Shown: positions 1-7,220 of the stretch, in pieces
Layout: the number at the start of each line of letters is the position of its first letter
How positions within the stretch are numbered: position 1 is the first letter of the stretch
From: Thermofilaceae archaeon
GTDB taxonomy: Archaea; Thermoproteota; Thermoprotei; Thermofilales; Thermofilaceae
Length of the DNA: 37,249 nt
Assembly: GCA_027027675.1 (NCBI GenBank)
Contig: JALVKT010000078.1
Span: 1 to 37,249 of the forward strand
Direction: 5' to 3'
The notes under the pieces: model-generated
Database searches by the model: none
What the model was told of the DNA's origin: nothing
Seen by the model: the letters and a program-made list of their open reading frames with translations, nothing else
Translations under genes and position numbers: made by a program

Positions 1-757
1 TGACCTCGTCGTAGGTTCCCGTGATGTCTACGAAGGGGCCTTCGGGGGCTCTCTTTCCGGCGAGGAACCTCCCCCTTATGACTATCTCCGTCGCGACGGG
101 GACGGGGTGCTCGGCCGCGTCGGGGTCGGCTTTTAGCCCGCCCATAAGTGTTGACGCTACTTCCAGCTCGGATACCCCGTAGGGTGGGCTTGAGGCCGCT
201 GCTATGTAGAGTGGGAGGGGGGCTCCTATGAGCATGGTGGCGGGGAGGTCTTTCCCCCGGTTCTCCGCCGCTTTTAGTATTTTGTAGAGGTGGCGGGGGA
301 CTATGCGTACCGCTAGTTTGTCGGGGGCTGTGAGTAGGGCCCTGTGTATGCTTGCGTTTATGTAGCCCGTGGCCTCGTCTTTCGCGAGTATTATACCGGC
401 TGTTATGTAGGGGCCAGCGTCGTTTTCGTAGAACTTGGGTATGGGTAGCGTGTAGAGATCGTTTCCCAGGCTTTTTAGGGGGTAGTGTTCCTCGAGGAGG
501 GGGGTGGGGTTGGCGAGTGCGTGTAGTAGTTTCCTATAGGCTTCTTCTTCGGCGGCCACGCCTAGTGCGGAGTAGATTCGGGCTCTCTCCGCAAAGATGT
601 TGGATATAACTTTCCCTTTGGGCGTTTCAAGTATCGTGATGTCCGGCTGGCTGGAGTGTATCGCCCAGGCGACGCCGTACTCTAGGGCGGCTTTCGCGGG
701 CTGGGGGGCCTGTGCGGCCGCGTCGCGAAGTGTGAGGAGTCTGTGGGGAGGCTTCAT
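1..757 (-). CDS. UbiD-family decarboxylase, N-terminal part (runs off window)
   Basis: About 252 codons from ATG at 757; the 3' end is beyond base 1. Seen: a UbiD-like N-terminal half, with NASIHR (the place of the prenylated-FMN-contacting N..YR motif of UbiD), PYGVSELEVA and, near the edge, EGPFVDITGTY, the counterpart of the GPFGDHTGYY block of the family. UbiD enzymes decarboxylate with prenylated FMN. In archaea a short UbiD relative is the trans-anhydromevalonate 5-phosphate decarboxylase of the modified mevalonate pathway for isoprenoid lipids; assigning this copy to that step is inference. The start overlaps the spt5 stop (ATGA), so it is translationally coupled to spt5, a place where many archaea carry ribosomal protein uL11. 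Family call firm, substrate unproven. Confidence 0.82.
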   Translation of the reverse strand, partial: MKPPHRLLTLRDAAAQAPQPAKAALEYGVAWAIHSSQPDITILETPKGKVISNIFAERARIYSALGVAAEEEAYRKLLHALANPTPLLEEHYPLKSLGNDLYTLPIPKFYENDAGPYITAGIILAKDEATGYINASIHRALLTAPDKLAVRIVPRHLYKILKAAENRGKDLPATMLIGAPLPLYIAAASSPPYGVSELEVASTLMGGLKADPDAAEHPVPVATEIVIRGRFLAGKRAPEGPFVDITGTYDEV

Positions 758-1242
758 TGCGTGGCCTCCTCGCGCTTGGCTCTCTGAACTATTTTAACGT
801 CTTCGGCGTTGATTATCGCGGGGAGCGGGAAGGCTGCCTCCGCTATTTCAACTCTTATCTCGTTTTTGCCCTTGTCTATTTCGACGACGCGGCCCCTCAT
901 CCCGGAGAAGGGCCCCCTGATTATCTCCACAAGGTCGCCTATGCTTATCTGCTCTATCATGGGTTTCGGCTTTAAGAGCTTCTCTATCTCCTCAAACTTG
1001 ATTTTTCCGCTTATCATTCCCCGGAAGTGTTTGAGGCCGTAGGCTGCCCGCTGGGCCTCGTACTGCGCGTCTGCCTCGATTATCACTAGGCCTTTGAGCT
1101 CTGGAACGACGACTATAGAGTATACCTTGTACTTGCCCGTCCTGATCCTGTTGTATATCATGACTGCCACGTTGTACTCCTGGCCCGCAGTGGTGCGTAT
1201 GGCGAAAAAGCCTGGCCTCCTCATTTTACGGGGCTCTTCCAT
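754..1242 (-). CDS. spt5: Transcription elongation factor Spt5 (NusG homologue)
   Basis: 162 aa, usual archaeal size. Residues about 1-90 form the NGN domain (FFAIRTTAGQEYNVA near the start), which binds RNA polymerase with Spt4 and keeps the clamp closed. Residues about 100-155 are the KOW domain (IGDLVEIIRGPFSGMRGRV). ATG start 18 nt after the secE stop. It sits in the conserved archaeal secE-spt5 pair. The usual downstream partner uL11 is replaced by a UbiD gene that overlaps the stop by 4 nt. Confidence 0.95.
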   Translation of the reverse strand: MEEPRKMRRPGFFAIRTTAGQEYNVAVMIYNRIRTGKYKVYSIVVVPELKGLVIIEADAQYEAQRAAYGLKHFRGMISGKIKFEEIEKLLKPKPMIEQISIGDLVEIIRGPFSGMRGRVVEIDKGKNEIRVEIAEAAFPLPAIINAEDVKIVQRAKREEATQ

Positions 1243-1260
1243 GGCGCTTCCCCAGCGCGG

Positions 1261-1536
1261 CTATACCGCGCTTCTCCTCCTCAGATACACTATCACCGCT
1301 ACCACGGCGGCCGCTGCCCCGAACCCCCCTATGAGCACGACCTCCCTGGGGACGGCGCCGGCCCCCGCGTACTGGAAGGCTGCGCCGGCTAGCTGGAAGA
1401 AGTAGCCTATTATGCCTAGCAGCGACATGCCTAGCACTACTATCTTGAAGGTTGCCTTAAACTCCTCTGAGGTCGGCTTGCTGGCCAGCCTAAGCGCTCT
1501 TTTAATGTCGTTGAGTATGCCTGTGAGGGACGACAT
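1261..1536 (-). CDS. secE: Protein translocase subunit SecE (Sec61 gamma), long form
   Basis: 91 aa. Residues 1-33 form the amphipathic cytosolic helix (ILNDIKRALRLASKPTSEEF is typical of the family). The conserved transmembrane helix follows (about 34-54, VVLGMSLLGIIGYFFQLAG). Odd: archaeal SecE is commonly 55-75 aa with one membrane helix, and here a second strongly hydrophobic segment (about 66-86, VVLIGGFGAAAAVVAVIVYL) ends in RRR. The pair secE-spt5 supports the identity. ATG start, 16 nt after the argF stop. Partner proteins SecY and Sec61 beta are not in the window. Confidence 0.88.
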   Translation of the reverse strand: MSSLTGILNDIKRALRLASKPTSEEFKATFKIVVLGMSLLGIIGYFFQLAGAAFQYAGAGAVPREVVLIGGFGAAAAVVAVIVYLRRRSAV

Positions 1537-1552
1537 CGCTAGCTACACCGCT

Positions 1553-2509
1553 TCATAGCTCCCTTGGAGCGGGTATAATTGAATCTTTCTGCCTCGGCAG
1601 CATGTTTTTGAGCAGGAACAGGAGCACAGCCTTTGCCGTGTGAAGCCTGTTTTCTGCTTGGTCGAAAACCACGCTGTAGCGGCTCTCCAAGACGTCATCG
1701 GTTACCTCTTCTCCCCGGTGCGCCGGGAGGCAGTGCATGAAGATGAAGTCGTCTTTCCCGACGCATTCTAGGAGCCTGCTGTTAACCTGGTACCTGGGTA
1801 GAAAGGCTCTCAGCCTCTTTTCACGTTCCTCTTCCTGGCCCATGCTTACGAAGACGTCCGTGTACACCACGTCTGCGCCCTTCAGGGCCTCGCAGGGATC
1901 CCTGTACACCTCTACGTGCCCGTAGGCTTCCCCGAGGAGCGAGGGTGTGGGCTCGTAGCCGGGGGGCGAGGCTACCCTCACCCTTGCCCCCAGCTTTGCA
2001 CCGGCTATTGCCAGGGAGTTGAAGACGTTGTCGCGCCCGTCTCCGATGAAGGCTATGACTATCCCCTTAATCCTCCCTTTCTTCTCCTTTATCGTGGCGT
2101 AGTCGGCTAGCGCTTGGAGTGGGTGGTACTTGTCGCTGAGCAGGTTGACAACGGGGACTGAGGAGTACTCGGCCATTTCTACGAGTGTATCGTGGCTATA
2201 CACGCGGGCTGCTAGCAGGCTGTGGTAACGGGAGAGCACCCTTGCTACGTCCTTGACGGGTTCTCCCCTGACTAGTTGGAGTTCATCTCTCCTATAGTAG
2301 ATGGGGGTGGCCCCCAGCTCTGCGGCTGCCACGCTCATGGAGGCCCTTGTCCTCGTGGAGGGCTTCTCGAATATGAGTGCTATTGTATGCCCCCTTAGTG
2401 CCTCTCGAAAGGGCATTATCCTTCTATACTGTTTCAGCGTGAGAGAAAAGTCTATGATGGAACCGATGGTTTCTCCCGCGTAGGGGTGGAGGGAGAGTAT
2501 GTGGTTCAT
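1553..2509 (-). CDS. argF: Ornithine carbamoyltransferase
   Basis: 318 aa, full family length. It makes citrulline from ornithine and carbamoyl phosphate (arginine synthesis; the reverse reaction occurs in catabolic forms). Seen: carbamoyl-phosphate loop STRTR at residues 51-55 in FEKPSTRTRASM, and the ornithine-loop motif HCLPAHRGEEVTD near residue 260 with the catalytic Cys. ATG at 2509. It lies between ftsY and secE in a translation/secretion operon, an unusual place for a metabolic gene. The aminotransferase at 8.3-9.6 kb might act in the same pathway, but that is only possible, not shown. Confidence 0.93.
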   Translation of the reverse strand: MNHILSLHPYAGETIGSIIDFSLTLKQYRRIMPFREALRGHTIALIFEKPSTRTRASMSVAAAELGATPIYYRRDELQLVRGEPVKDVARVLSRYHSLLAARVYSHDTLVEMAEYSSVPVVNLLSDKYHPLQALADYATIKEKKGRIKGIVIAFIGDGRDNVFNSLAIAGAKLGARVRVASPPGYEPTPSLLGEAYGHVEVYRDPCEALKGADVVYTDVFVSMGQEEEREKRLRAFLPRYQVNSRLLECVGKDDFIFMHCLPAHRGEEVTDDVLESRYSVVFDQAENRLHTAKAVLLFLLKNMLPRQKDSIIPAPREL

Positions 2510-2571
2510 GGCTTCCCAAAATAATTAGTTGCCGGCCATCTAAACCTGTTTTCCGGCTCAGCTATCCGGCG

Positions 2572-3480
2572 TCACGGTGGGAGGAGGCTGTCTACAAACT
2601 TTCTGTAATCGAATTTTTCTAGGTCCTCGGGGTTTTGGCCCACTCCGACGTATGCTATGGGGCGCCTGGTGACGTAGACTATAGAGATGGCTGCGCCGCC
2701 CTTTACGTCAGCATCCATTTTTGTAAGGATTGAGGCGTCTATGCCCACCTCCCTGCTGAATACTCCCGCCTGCTCCACGGCGTCGCTGCCTACAAGCGCG
2801 TCGCCCACGTACACCTTATAGTGGGGCTCTACAACCCTGGCGATCTTCTTCATCTCAGCTACAAGGTTTACGTTTGTGTGCATCCTACCCGCGGTGTCTA
2901 TAATTACGACGTCGTAGCCCTTCTTCCTAGACAGCGTCACAGCGTCGTAGGCCACCGAGGCCGGGTCGGCCCCGTAGCTCCCCGCGTGCACCTCGACGCC
3001 AAGCCTTTCTCCCCAAAGCTTTAGCTGCTCTATGGCTCCCGCCCTAAAAGTGTCCGCACCCACGAGTAAGGGGTTCAAGCCGAAGGACTTGTAACGGTAG
3101 GCTAGCTTGGCGGCGGTGGTCGTCTTCCCGTGCCCGTTGGGCCCTAGAAGCAGGATTATAACGGGTGGCTTCTTTGCACCCGCCTTTACCTCGGCGTCCA
3201 GGTCGAGTTCTCCAGCGTCGGCGAAGAGCTGTAGGAGCAGCTCGCGGAGCTCCCTTCTAACGACCTTCTTTTTGTCAGCAGTCCTCGCTACCTTCGTGGA
3301 GGAGAGCTTCTCGGCAAGCCTTTCTATTAGCGCCTCTGCAACGTCGTAGGCGACGTCGTTCTCGACGAGCTCTAGCACTAGGTCGTACCCGGCTTCCTTA
3401 ACTTTTTCCCTAGAGAACTCCGTGTACGCGATCTTCTCTACAAGCTTCCCCAGAACCGATTTTAGCCCCAAACGCCGCAC
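2572..3480 (-). CDS. ftsY: Signal recognition particle receptor FtsY (SRP GTPase)
   Basis: 302 aa. N domain residues 1-100, then the SRP-type GTPase: G1 GPNGHGKT at 113-120, G3 DTAGRM at about 195-200, G4 TKMD at about 253-256 followed by ADVKGG. The C-terminal YVGVGQNPEDLEKFD block separates SRP GTPases from other GTPases, and the short N-terminal region without a long acidic A domain is usual for archaeal FtsY rather than SRP54 (no methionine-rich M domain). It docks SRP-ribosome complexes at the membrane. GTG start at 3480; 26 nt after the pfdA stop, same operon. Confidence 0.94.
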   Translation of the reverse strand: MRRLGLKSVLGKLVEKIAYTEFSREKVKEAGYDLVLELVENDVAYDVAEALIERLAEKLSSTKVARTADKKKVVRRELRELLLQLFADAGELDLDAEVKAGAKKPPVIILLLGPNGHGKTTTAAKLAYRYKSFGLNPLLVGADTFRAGAIEQLKLWGERLGVEVHAGSYGADPASVAYDAVTLSRKKGYDVVIIDTAGRMHTNVNLVAEMKKIARVVEPHYKVYVGDALVGSDAVEQAGVFSREVGIDASILTKMDADVKGGAAISIVYVTRRPIAYVGVGQNPEDLEKFDYRKFVDSLLPP

Positions 3481-3506
3481 CTTGCCCGTAAAGAAACCCG
3501 GGGGGA

Positions 3507-3926
3507 TTACTTCTTCGCCGCCGCTACAGCCCTCCTTATCTCCTCTAGCCGTGCAAGCACCCTGTTCAGATCCTCGGTTCTTTTATCCAGGTGCTCCTTT
3601 ACCTCCTTTTTCCGCTCTTCAAGGTATTTCAACGTGGCCTCAGGATCCCTCTCCACGAGGATGTTGGAGCCGATCGATACTAGGAAGCGCGTCTGCTTCT
3701 CCACTCTCCCATGCGCGTATACCCCGCTCGCTATGGGTATTAGCACTTCCTCCTCCCCGCTAAGCTCCTTGAGATGCTTAACCGTCGTTATCGCGGAGTC
3801 CAGCTCTGCAAGGAGGTTTTGGAGCAAGGCGATGTCTTTCTGTATCTCCTCTGCCAGCTGCGCCAGCATAGTGTACTCTGCCGCTAGCTGCTGGCCAACA
3901 TTGCCCGAAGACATTTTCTGCGCCAC
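3507..3926 (-). CDS. pfdA: Prefoldin subunit alpha
   Basis: 139 aa. Two long coiled-coil arms (about 10-55 and 95-137) around a central beta hairpin (KELSGEEEVLIPIASGVYAHG), the alpha-class prefoldin plan. Prefoldin is a hexameric holdase passing non-native proteins to the thermosome. GTG start at 3926 chosen because a TATA box at 3949-3956 predicts transcription starting at about 3926 (leaderless); ATG at 3914 is the alternative. pfdA between eL20 and ftsY is a common archaeal order. Confidence 0.93.
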   Translation of the reverse strand: MAQKMSSGNVGQQLAAEYTMLAQLAEEIQKDIALLQNLLAELDSAITTVKHLKELSGEEEVLIPIASGVYAHGRVEKQTRFLVSIGSNILVERDPEATLKYLEERKKEVKEHLDKRTEDLNRVLARLEEIRRAVAAAKK

Positions 3927-3948
3927 GTGTAGAGAAGGATTCTACATG

Positions 3949-3956
3949 TTTATAAT
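3949..3956 (-). promoter_or_regulatory. TATA box for pfdA
   Basis: Minus strand ATTATAAA about 26 nt upstream of the GTG start of pfdA, the expected archaeal distance to a transcription start. It suggests an internal promoter for the pfdA-ftsY-argF-secE-spt5 part of the operon and a leaderless mRNA. Confidence 0.5.
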
Positions 3957-3967
3957 TGATTGGTGTC

Positions 3968-4240
3968 CTATCCATAATATACTATCTTTTCGGCCGCGGC
4001 CAGCTGCTGCACGTAGGGGTTCCTTATCTCCTCAATGTTCTTGACTATTTCCACGGACTCCACGTATATGTGGCCTCTCTTTAGCTTATGCCTGGAGCCA
4101 AGGATGCTGTAGAGCCGCTCCAGCGCTTGCTCCTCGTTCAAGGCGCGCACCTCTATCTTGAACTTTTCAATGTCTCCGTTCCTCAGCCTCATCCTGCCCT
4201 TTACCAAGTAGGTTTTTACCTGCAGAGGCTCCGAGGACAT
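3968..4240 (-). CDS. rpl20e: Large ribosomal subunit protein eL20 (LX/L18a)
   Basis: 90 aa from ATG at 4240. Seen: KTYLVKGRMRL near the start, an alpha/beta ferredoxin-like core with ALNEEQALERLYSILGSRHKLKR, and YVESVEIVKNIEEI near the end, the archaeal LX protein pattern. A TTG five codons upstream (4255) is possible, but the ATG has a GGTG site whose 14-nt leader plus start is identical to that of eL39, so ATG is chosen. Gene order aIF6 - eL20 - pfdA - ftsY is conserved in archaea. TATA-like CTTATATTTA at 4271-4280 predicts a leader of about ten bases. Confidence 0.93.
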   Translation of the reverse strand: MSSEPLQVKTYLVKGRMRLRNGDIEKFKIEVRALNEEQALERLYSILGSRHKLKRGHIYVESVEIVKNIEEIRNPYVQQLAAAEKIVYYG

Positions 4241-4251
4241 CAGAGTACACC
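4238..4251 (-). promoter_or_regulatory. Translation start leader of eL20, copy 1 of a shared 14-mer
   Basis: Minus strand GGTGTACTCTGATG: a GGTG Shine-Dalgarno, seven bases and the ATG. The same 14 bases precede and include the start of eL39 (5445-5458). It fixes the eL20 start at 4240. Confidence 0.6.
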
Positions 4252-4270
4252 ACAAGCCTACAGTACACTG

Positions 4271-4280
4271 TAAATATAAG
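4271..4280 (-). promoter_or_regulatory. TATA box for eL20
   Basis: Minus strand CTTATATTTA, centred about 26 nt before the start of the shared leader. It fits an internal promoter just after the aIF6 stop codon. Confidence 0.45.
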
Positions 4281-4282
4281 TT

Positions 4283-4966
4283 CTATGGCTGGGCGGCCCC
4301 GAAGAGTATTTGCTGGATCCTCATCAACTCGTGCCCTGTAGTTTCCTCCCCTACAAGCGCCCCCTTCGAATTAGCTACCATGCCCGAACGGAGGAAGATT
4401 CTCCCCCTGTTCACCGTCGCAACGTCCCCCGGCACTTTAAAGATGTTGGACAGCTTCTCAGCCTCCTCTTCGCCTACTGTTGGCGGCAAAAGTAGGCCCC
4501 TATTCGTGGCGACTGCCACCGCACCTACTAGGGGGAACTCTCCAATGGTGCCTCGCACACAAGGAGTCCCCAGCGCTTCACCAATCTTTGCTTCAAGCTT
4601 CTTTGGGAGGATGCTGCTCAGCAGGCATGCATTGTCGTTTGCCAGTATAAGGTTTCCAGGCGTCGTCTCCTTCAACCCCTCTAGAACCACTATCTTAACG
4701 TCCCCCAGAACCTCTTTGAGACTGTTAACCTCCTCTTCATAGGCTATAGAGGGCAGGATTAACGCCCTATTGTTTCCCGCACACAAAACCCCTATCAGCC
4801 TGCTCCTCGCGATGGAGACGGGGTACGGCTCAACTCCTAGGGCTTCCCTTACTATACCGGAAAACTTTGGCGGAGCGTCGCGGGGTATAAGCGCTACATC
4901 GTCATTCGCATAAACATAGACTCCTATGTGGGGTGAACCGAATAGGGACGCTGTTTCTACTGTCAA
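4283..4966 (-). CDS. eif6: Translation initiation factor 6 (ribosome anti-association factor)
   Basis: 227 aa. Pentein-fold protein built of five repeats; visible repeat traces are PHIGVYVYANDDVALIP, LIGVLCAGNNRALILP, TPGNLILANDNACLL, LVGAVAVATNRGLLLPP and MVANSKGALVG. It binds the 50S subunit and blocks joining to 30S. The start is TTG at 4966, six bases after the eL31 stop, with the Shine-Dalgarno (GGAGTGAT) inside the end of eL31. The eL39-eL31-aIF6-eL20 order is conserved. Confidence 0.95.
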   Translation of the reverse strand: MTVETASLFGSPHIGVYVYANDDVALIPRDAPPKFSGIVREALGVEPYPVSIARSRLIGVLCAGNNRALILPSIAYEEEVNSLKEVLGDVKIVVLEGLKETTPGNLILANDNACLLSSILPKKLEAKIGEALGTPCVRGTIGEFPLVGAVAVATNRGLLLPPTVGEEEAEKLSNIFKVPGDVATVNRGRIFLRSGMVANSKGALVGEETTGHELMRIQQILFGAAQP

Positions 4967-4972
4967 AAATCA

Positions 4973-5281
4973 TCACTCCTCCTCTTCCTCATACCCTGGG
5001 GGCACAACCCTTGCCTCAACGACCCTTCCTTCCTCCACTTCGTATATCACGTCAACCTTTATTCGCCTGGGAGGCTTCTCGATGCTCCTGGACCATAGCT
5101 CCTTGTTAACCTTCTCATGAATCACTATCTTCTCCGGGTCATGGAGATGCCGCTTCACAAACTCTCTGACAAGCCTGACAGCAACTTTCGCCCTCTTAGG
5201 GCGGGGGACGTCATAGGCGTGGCGGAGCGGTATAACGTAGCTCGCCCTATGCTCCCCCTCTTTTAGCTCCTTCCTAGCCAT
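4973..5281 (-). CDS. rpl31e: Large ribosomal subunit protein eL31
   Basis: 102 aa. Seen: YVIPLRHAYDVPRPKRAKVA and VREFVKRHLHDPEKIVI, diagnostic of eL31, which sits near the exit tunnel. Acidic tail ends EEEEE. ATG start with upstream GGTGA, 13 nt after eL39. The 3' end supplies the ribosome binding site for aIF6, so the two are probably coupled. Confidence 0.96.
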   Translation of the reverse strand: MARKELKEGEHRASYVIPLRHAYDVPRPKRAKVAVRLVREFVKRHLHDPEKIVIHEKVNKELWSRSIEKPPRRIKVDVIYEVEEGRVVEARVVPPGYEEEEE

Positions 5282-5294
5282 TACTCGTCACCGG

Positions 5295-5447
5295 TTAGAG
5301 CTGCATCCTGCTTCTACGCCAGTTCCTCTTGGGGAGCCTCCTAACCCTCCCCAGCGTCCTCGAAACAACCCAGAGCGGCGTCGGCTCGTTAGTTCTCGTC
5401 GCAGCTGCAAGCCTTATCTTCTTCCCTAACGGCTTGTTGCGGGCCAT
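5295..5447 (-). CDS. rpl39e: Large ribosomal subunit protein eL39
   Basis: 50 aa. Translation begins MARNKPLGKKIRLAAATR and continues TNEPTPLWVVSRTLGRVRR, then ends in a basic NWRRSRMQL tail. This is the very basic, unfolded tunnel-wall protein eL39 at its usual length. ATG at 5447 preceded by GGTG, with the same 14-nt leader-plus-start as eL20. Immediately upstream of eL31, 13 nt apart. Present in crenarchaea and some other archaea. Confidence 0.95.
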   Translation of the reverse strand: MARNKPLGKKIRLAAATRTNEPTPLWVVSRTLGRVRRLPKRNWRRSRMQL

Positions 5448-5458
5448 CAGAGTACACC
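5445..5458 (-). promoter_or_regulatory. Translation start leader of eL39, copy 2 of a shared 14-mer
   Basis: Minus strand GGTGTACTCTGATG, identical to the bases at 4238-4251 before eL20. GGTG is the Shine-Dalgarno. Confidence 0.6.
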
Positions 5459-5464
5459 TTCACT

Positions 5465-5812
5465 TCAACCCGGCTTGAAGAATTTAATTTTTACTTCGCG
5501 CCTAGACGCCGCCAGCCTAGCCAGCAACTGTTTCAGGGTCTCGTCGTCTATGGGAAGCGGGACTCGCCCCGTGGAGGCCAACTGTATCAGCTGAACCTCT
5601 ATGCTCTCCGCAAGCTCAGGCTTAACTATTTTCAAGTTTGAGAGCCTCTCCCTCGCTTTAGGCGTAAGTATCTTCCTCAGAATCTCCTGCCGCCTAGCCT
5701 CTTCTGCGCGGCGCTGCTCCTCGAGCCTCCTCTGCTCTTCAAGCCTCCTCCTGTATTCCTCGAGCTTCCGGCGCTTAATCTCCTCGAGCTCGTCGCCGTA
5801 GTCAGCGCCCAT
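5465..5812 (-). CDS. PDCD5/TFAR19-family DNA-binding protein
   Basis: 115 aa from ATG at 5812 (GTG at 5821 would add three residues; an AGTGGT site precedes the ATG). Seen: a highly charged N-terminal helix made of REE/RLEEQRR repeats (about 10-45), then a three-helix core with ILTPKARERLSNLKIVKPE and VQLIQLASTGRVPLPIDD, the PDCD5 signature, ending REVKIKFFKPG. Archaeal members bind DNA in vitro; their role is unclear. Located between eS19 and eL39, as in many archaea. Confidence 0.92.
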   Translation of the reverse strand: MGADYGDELEEIKRRKLEEYRRRLEEQRRLEEQRRAEEARRQEILRKILTPKARERLSNLKIVKPELAESIEVQLIQLASTGRVPLPIDDETLKQLLARLAASRREVKIKFFKPG

Positions 5813-5871
5813 GACAACCACTAAGTAACTTTAGAGTAAACACCGAGAAAAATATAGTTACGGCCACGCGT

Positions 5872-6330
5872 CTACGCAACGTACTTCTTAAGCTCCGGCT
5901 TCTCCTTTACCAGCTCCCTAAACACCTGCGCCGCCACCTTGTCGACCACAGACCGCCCCTTAGGCGTCACGACGCGGCCTCTCGGCGTAGTTTCTACGAG
6001 CCCCGCCTTCTCCAGCTGCTGAAGCGCGTTCCGTATAATGGCTCCACCAGCTTTTCGGAAGTGTTCACGCACAGTCCCCATGTTCTTGCGTCCACCATAG
6101 TAGGTGCGCAGCCTCTCCACGCCCACGGGGCCCTCCAAGTATATCTTCCTAAGTATGCTCGCGCACCGCTTGTACCACCAGTCGGGGTCGTCAGGCACCC
6201 TCTCCTTGTGGCTGCCGGTTTTCACGTACGCGGCCCACTCGGGGGGCTCCACCTCGGCCACGTTCTCCTTCAGGTACCTCGCCAGCGCGTCTATTAGGGC
6301 CTGTGGAGGGACGAACCTCGCGTTTACCAT
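5872..6330 (-). CDS. rps19e: Small ribosomal subunit protein eS19
   Basis: 152 aa. Winged-helix-like ribosomal protein; seen are [59 protein letters not shown] and [19 protein letters not shown], diagnostic of eS19. Needed for late 30S head maturation. First gene of the minus-strand translation operon; ATG at 6330 follows the divergent promoter with trmI. Confidence 0.96.
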   Translation of the reverse strand: MVNARFVPPQALIDALARYLKENVAEVEPPEWAAYVKTGSHKERVPDDPDWWYKRCASILRKIYLEGPVGVERLRTYYGGRKNMGTVREHFRKAGGAIIRNALQQLEKAGLVETTPRGRVVTPKGRSVVDKVAAQVFRELVKEKPELKKYVA

Positions 6331-6360
6331 ACACTAATCCCAGCACCCTAACACTTTATG

Positions 6361-6370
6361 TGATATAAGC
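6361..6370. promoter_or_regulatory. Divergent promoter, eS19 operon and trmI
   Basis: TGATATAAGC on the plus strand and GCTTATATCA on the minus strand: one box lies about 30 nt from the likely starts of both genes. On the plus strand it predicts a start near 6393, downstream of the first ATG of trmI, which argues for a later start of that gene. Confidence 0.5.
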
Positions 6371-6433
6371 TCTATGCCTGTGCGCGGGGCGAATCGCATA
6401 ACTACTATGCCGTGGTTAGAGAGGGGGATTGGC

Positions 6434-7204
6434 ATGGAGGCAGCAGTGGTCAAGGAGGGCGACTGGGTACTAATCTACTTCAGCGAGAAGAAGAGCTACG
6501 TGGTACGCGTGGAGCAGGGGAGGCAGTTCCACACTACAAAGGGGAGCATAGACCTAGGCTCGCTCGTTGGCGTGGAGTACGGTTCGCGGCTGGAGACGAA
6601 CGTGGGCGAAGAGTTCTACGTTACCCGGCCGCTGATAGTCGACCGCTTATCCGTTTTGAAGCGGTTCACTCAGGTTATATATCCGAAGGACCTGGCGTAT
6701 CTCCTGCTAGGCTCCGGTGTAGGCCCGGGTAGCAGGGTTGTTGAGGCGGGGACCGGCACGGGCTATCTAACCTCGATCCTCGCATTCTATGTGAGGCCTA
6801 GCGGCAGGGTTTTCACCTATGAGGCTAGGGAAGACTTTTACAAAATGGCTGTAGAAAACTTTGAGCGGATAGGCTTGCTCCCCTACATAACGGTTAGGAA
6901 GCGTAACATTAAGGAGGGTATAAAGGAGAGGAACGTGGACGCCGTCTTCCTCGACATGCCGGATCCATGGGAGGTGTTCGGGGAGGCGTATAGCGTGTTA
7001 AACCATGGCGGAACAATCAATGTATTTACGCCTACCACCGGCCAAATGTCGCGTAGCATTGAAGGGTTAAAGCGGGCTGGCTTTAAGAGGGTGGAGGCGG
7101 CTGAAATAATGTATCGTAGGTACAAGGCTTCTCCTAGGGAGCTGAGGCCGGAGAACGTTGGTATATGGCATACCGGCTACATAATTAGGGGCCAGAAGCT
7201 ATAG
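6434..7204 (+). CDS. trmI: tRNA (adenine-N1)-methyltransferase TrmI
   Basis: 256 aa from ATG 6434. N-terminal beta domain (VVKEGDWVLIYFSEKKSYVVRV, then FHTTKGSIDLGSLVGVEYG), then a Rossmann SAM domain with VVEAGTGTGYLTSIL (SAM loop) and DAVFLDMPDPWEV, the TrmI acidic/catalytic motif, ending HTGYIIRGQKL. Archaeal TrmI makes m1A57/58 in the T loop of tRNAs, stabilising them at high temperature. ATGs at 6374 and 6407 are in frame, but the TATA box and the GGGGGAT site favour 6434, where the family's N-terminus also begins. Followed after 16 nt by dim2. Confidence 0.92.
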   Translation: MEAAVVKEGDWVLIYFSEKKSYVVRVEQGRQFHTTKGSIDLGSLVGVEYGSRLETNVGEEFYVTRPLIVDRLSVLKRFTQVIYPKDLAYLLLGSGVGPGSRVVEAGTGTGYLTSILAFYVRPSGRVFTYEAREDFYKMAVENFERIGLLPYITVRKRNIKEGIKERNVDAVFLDMPDPWEVFGEAYSVLNHGGTINVFTPTTGQMSRSIEGLKRAGFKRVEAAEIMYRRYKASPRELRPENVGIWHTGYIIRGQKL

Positions 7205-7220
7205 CTGAGTAGTGGTTGCT

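Noticed and set aside
352-1042. Several plus-strand open frames opposite the UbiD and spt5 genes
   Set aside because: They are shadows of the minus-strand genes, with low-complexity R/S/P-rich translations and no recognisable motif.
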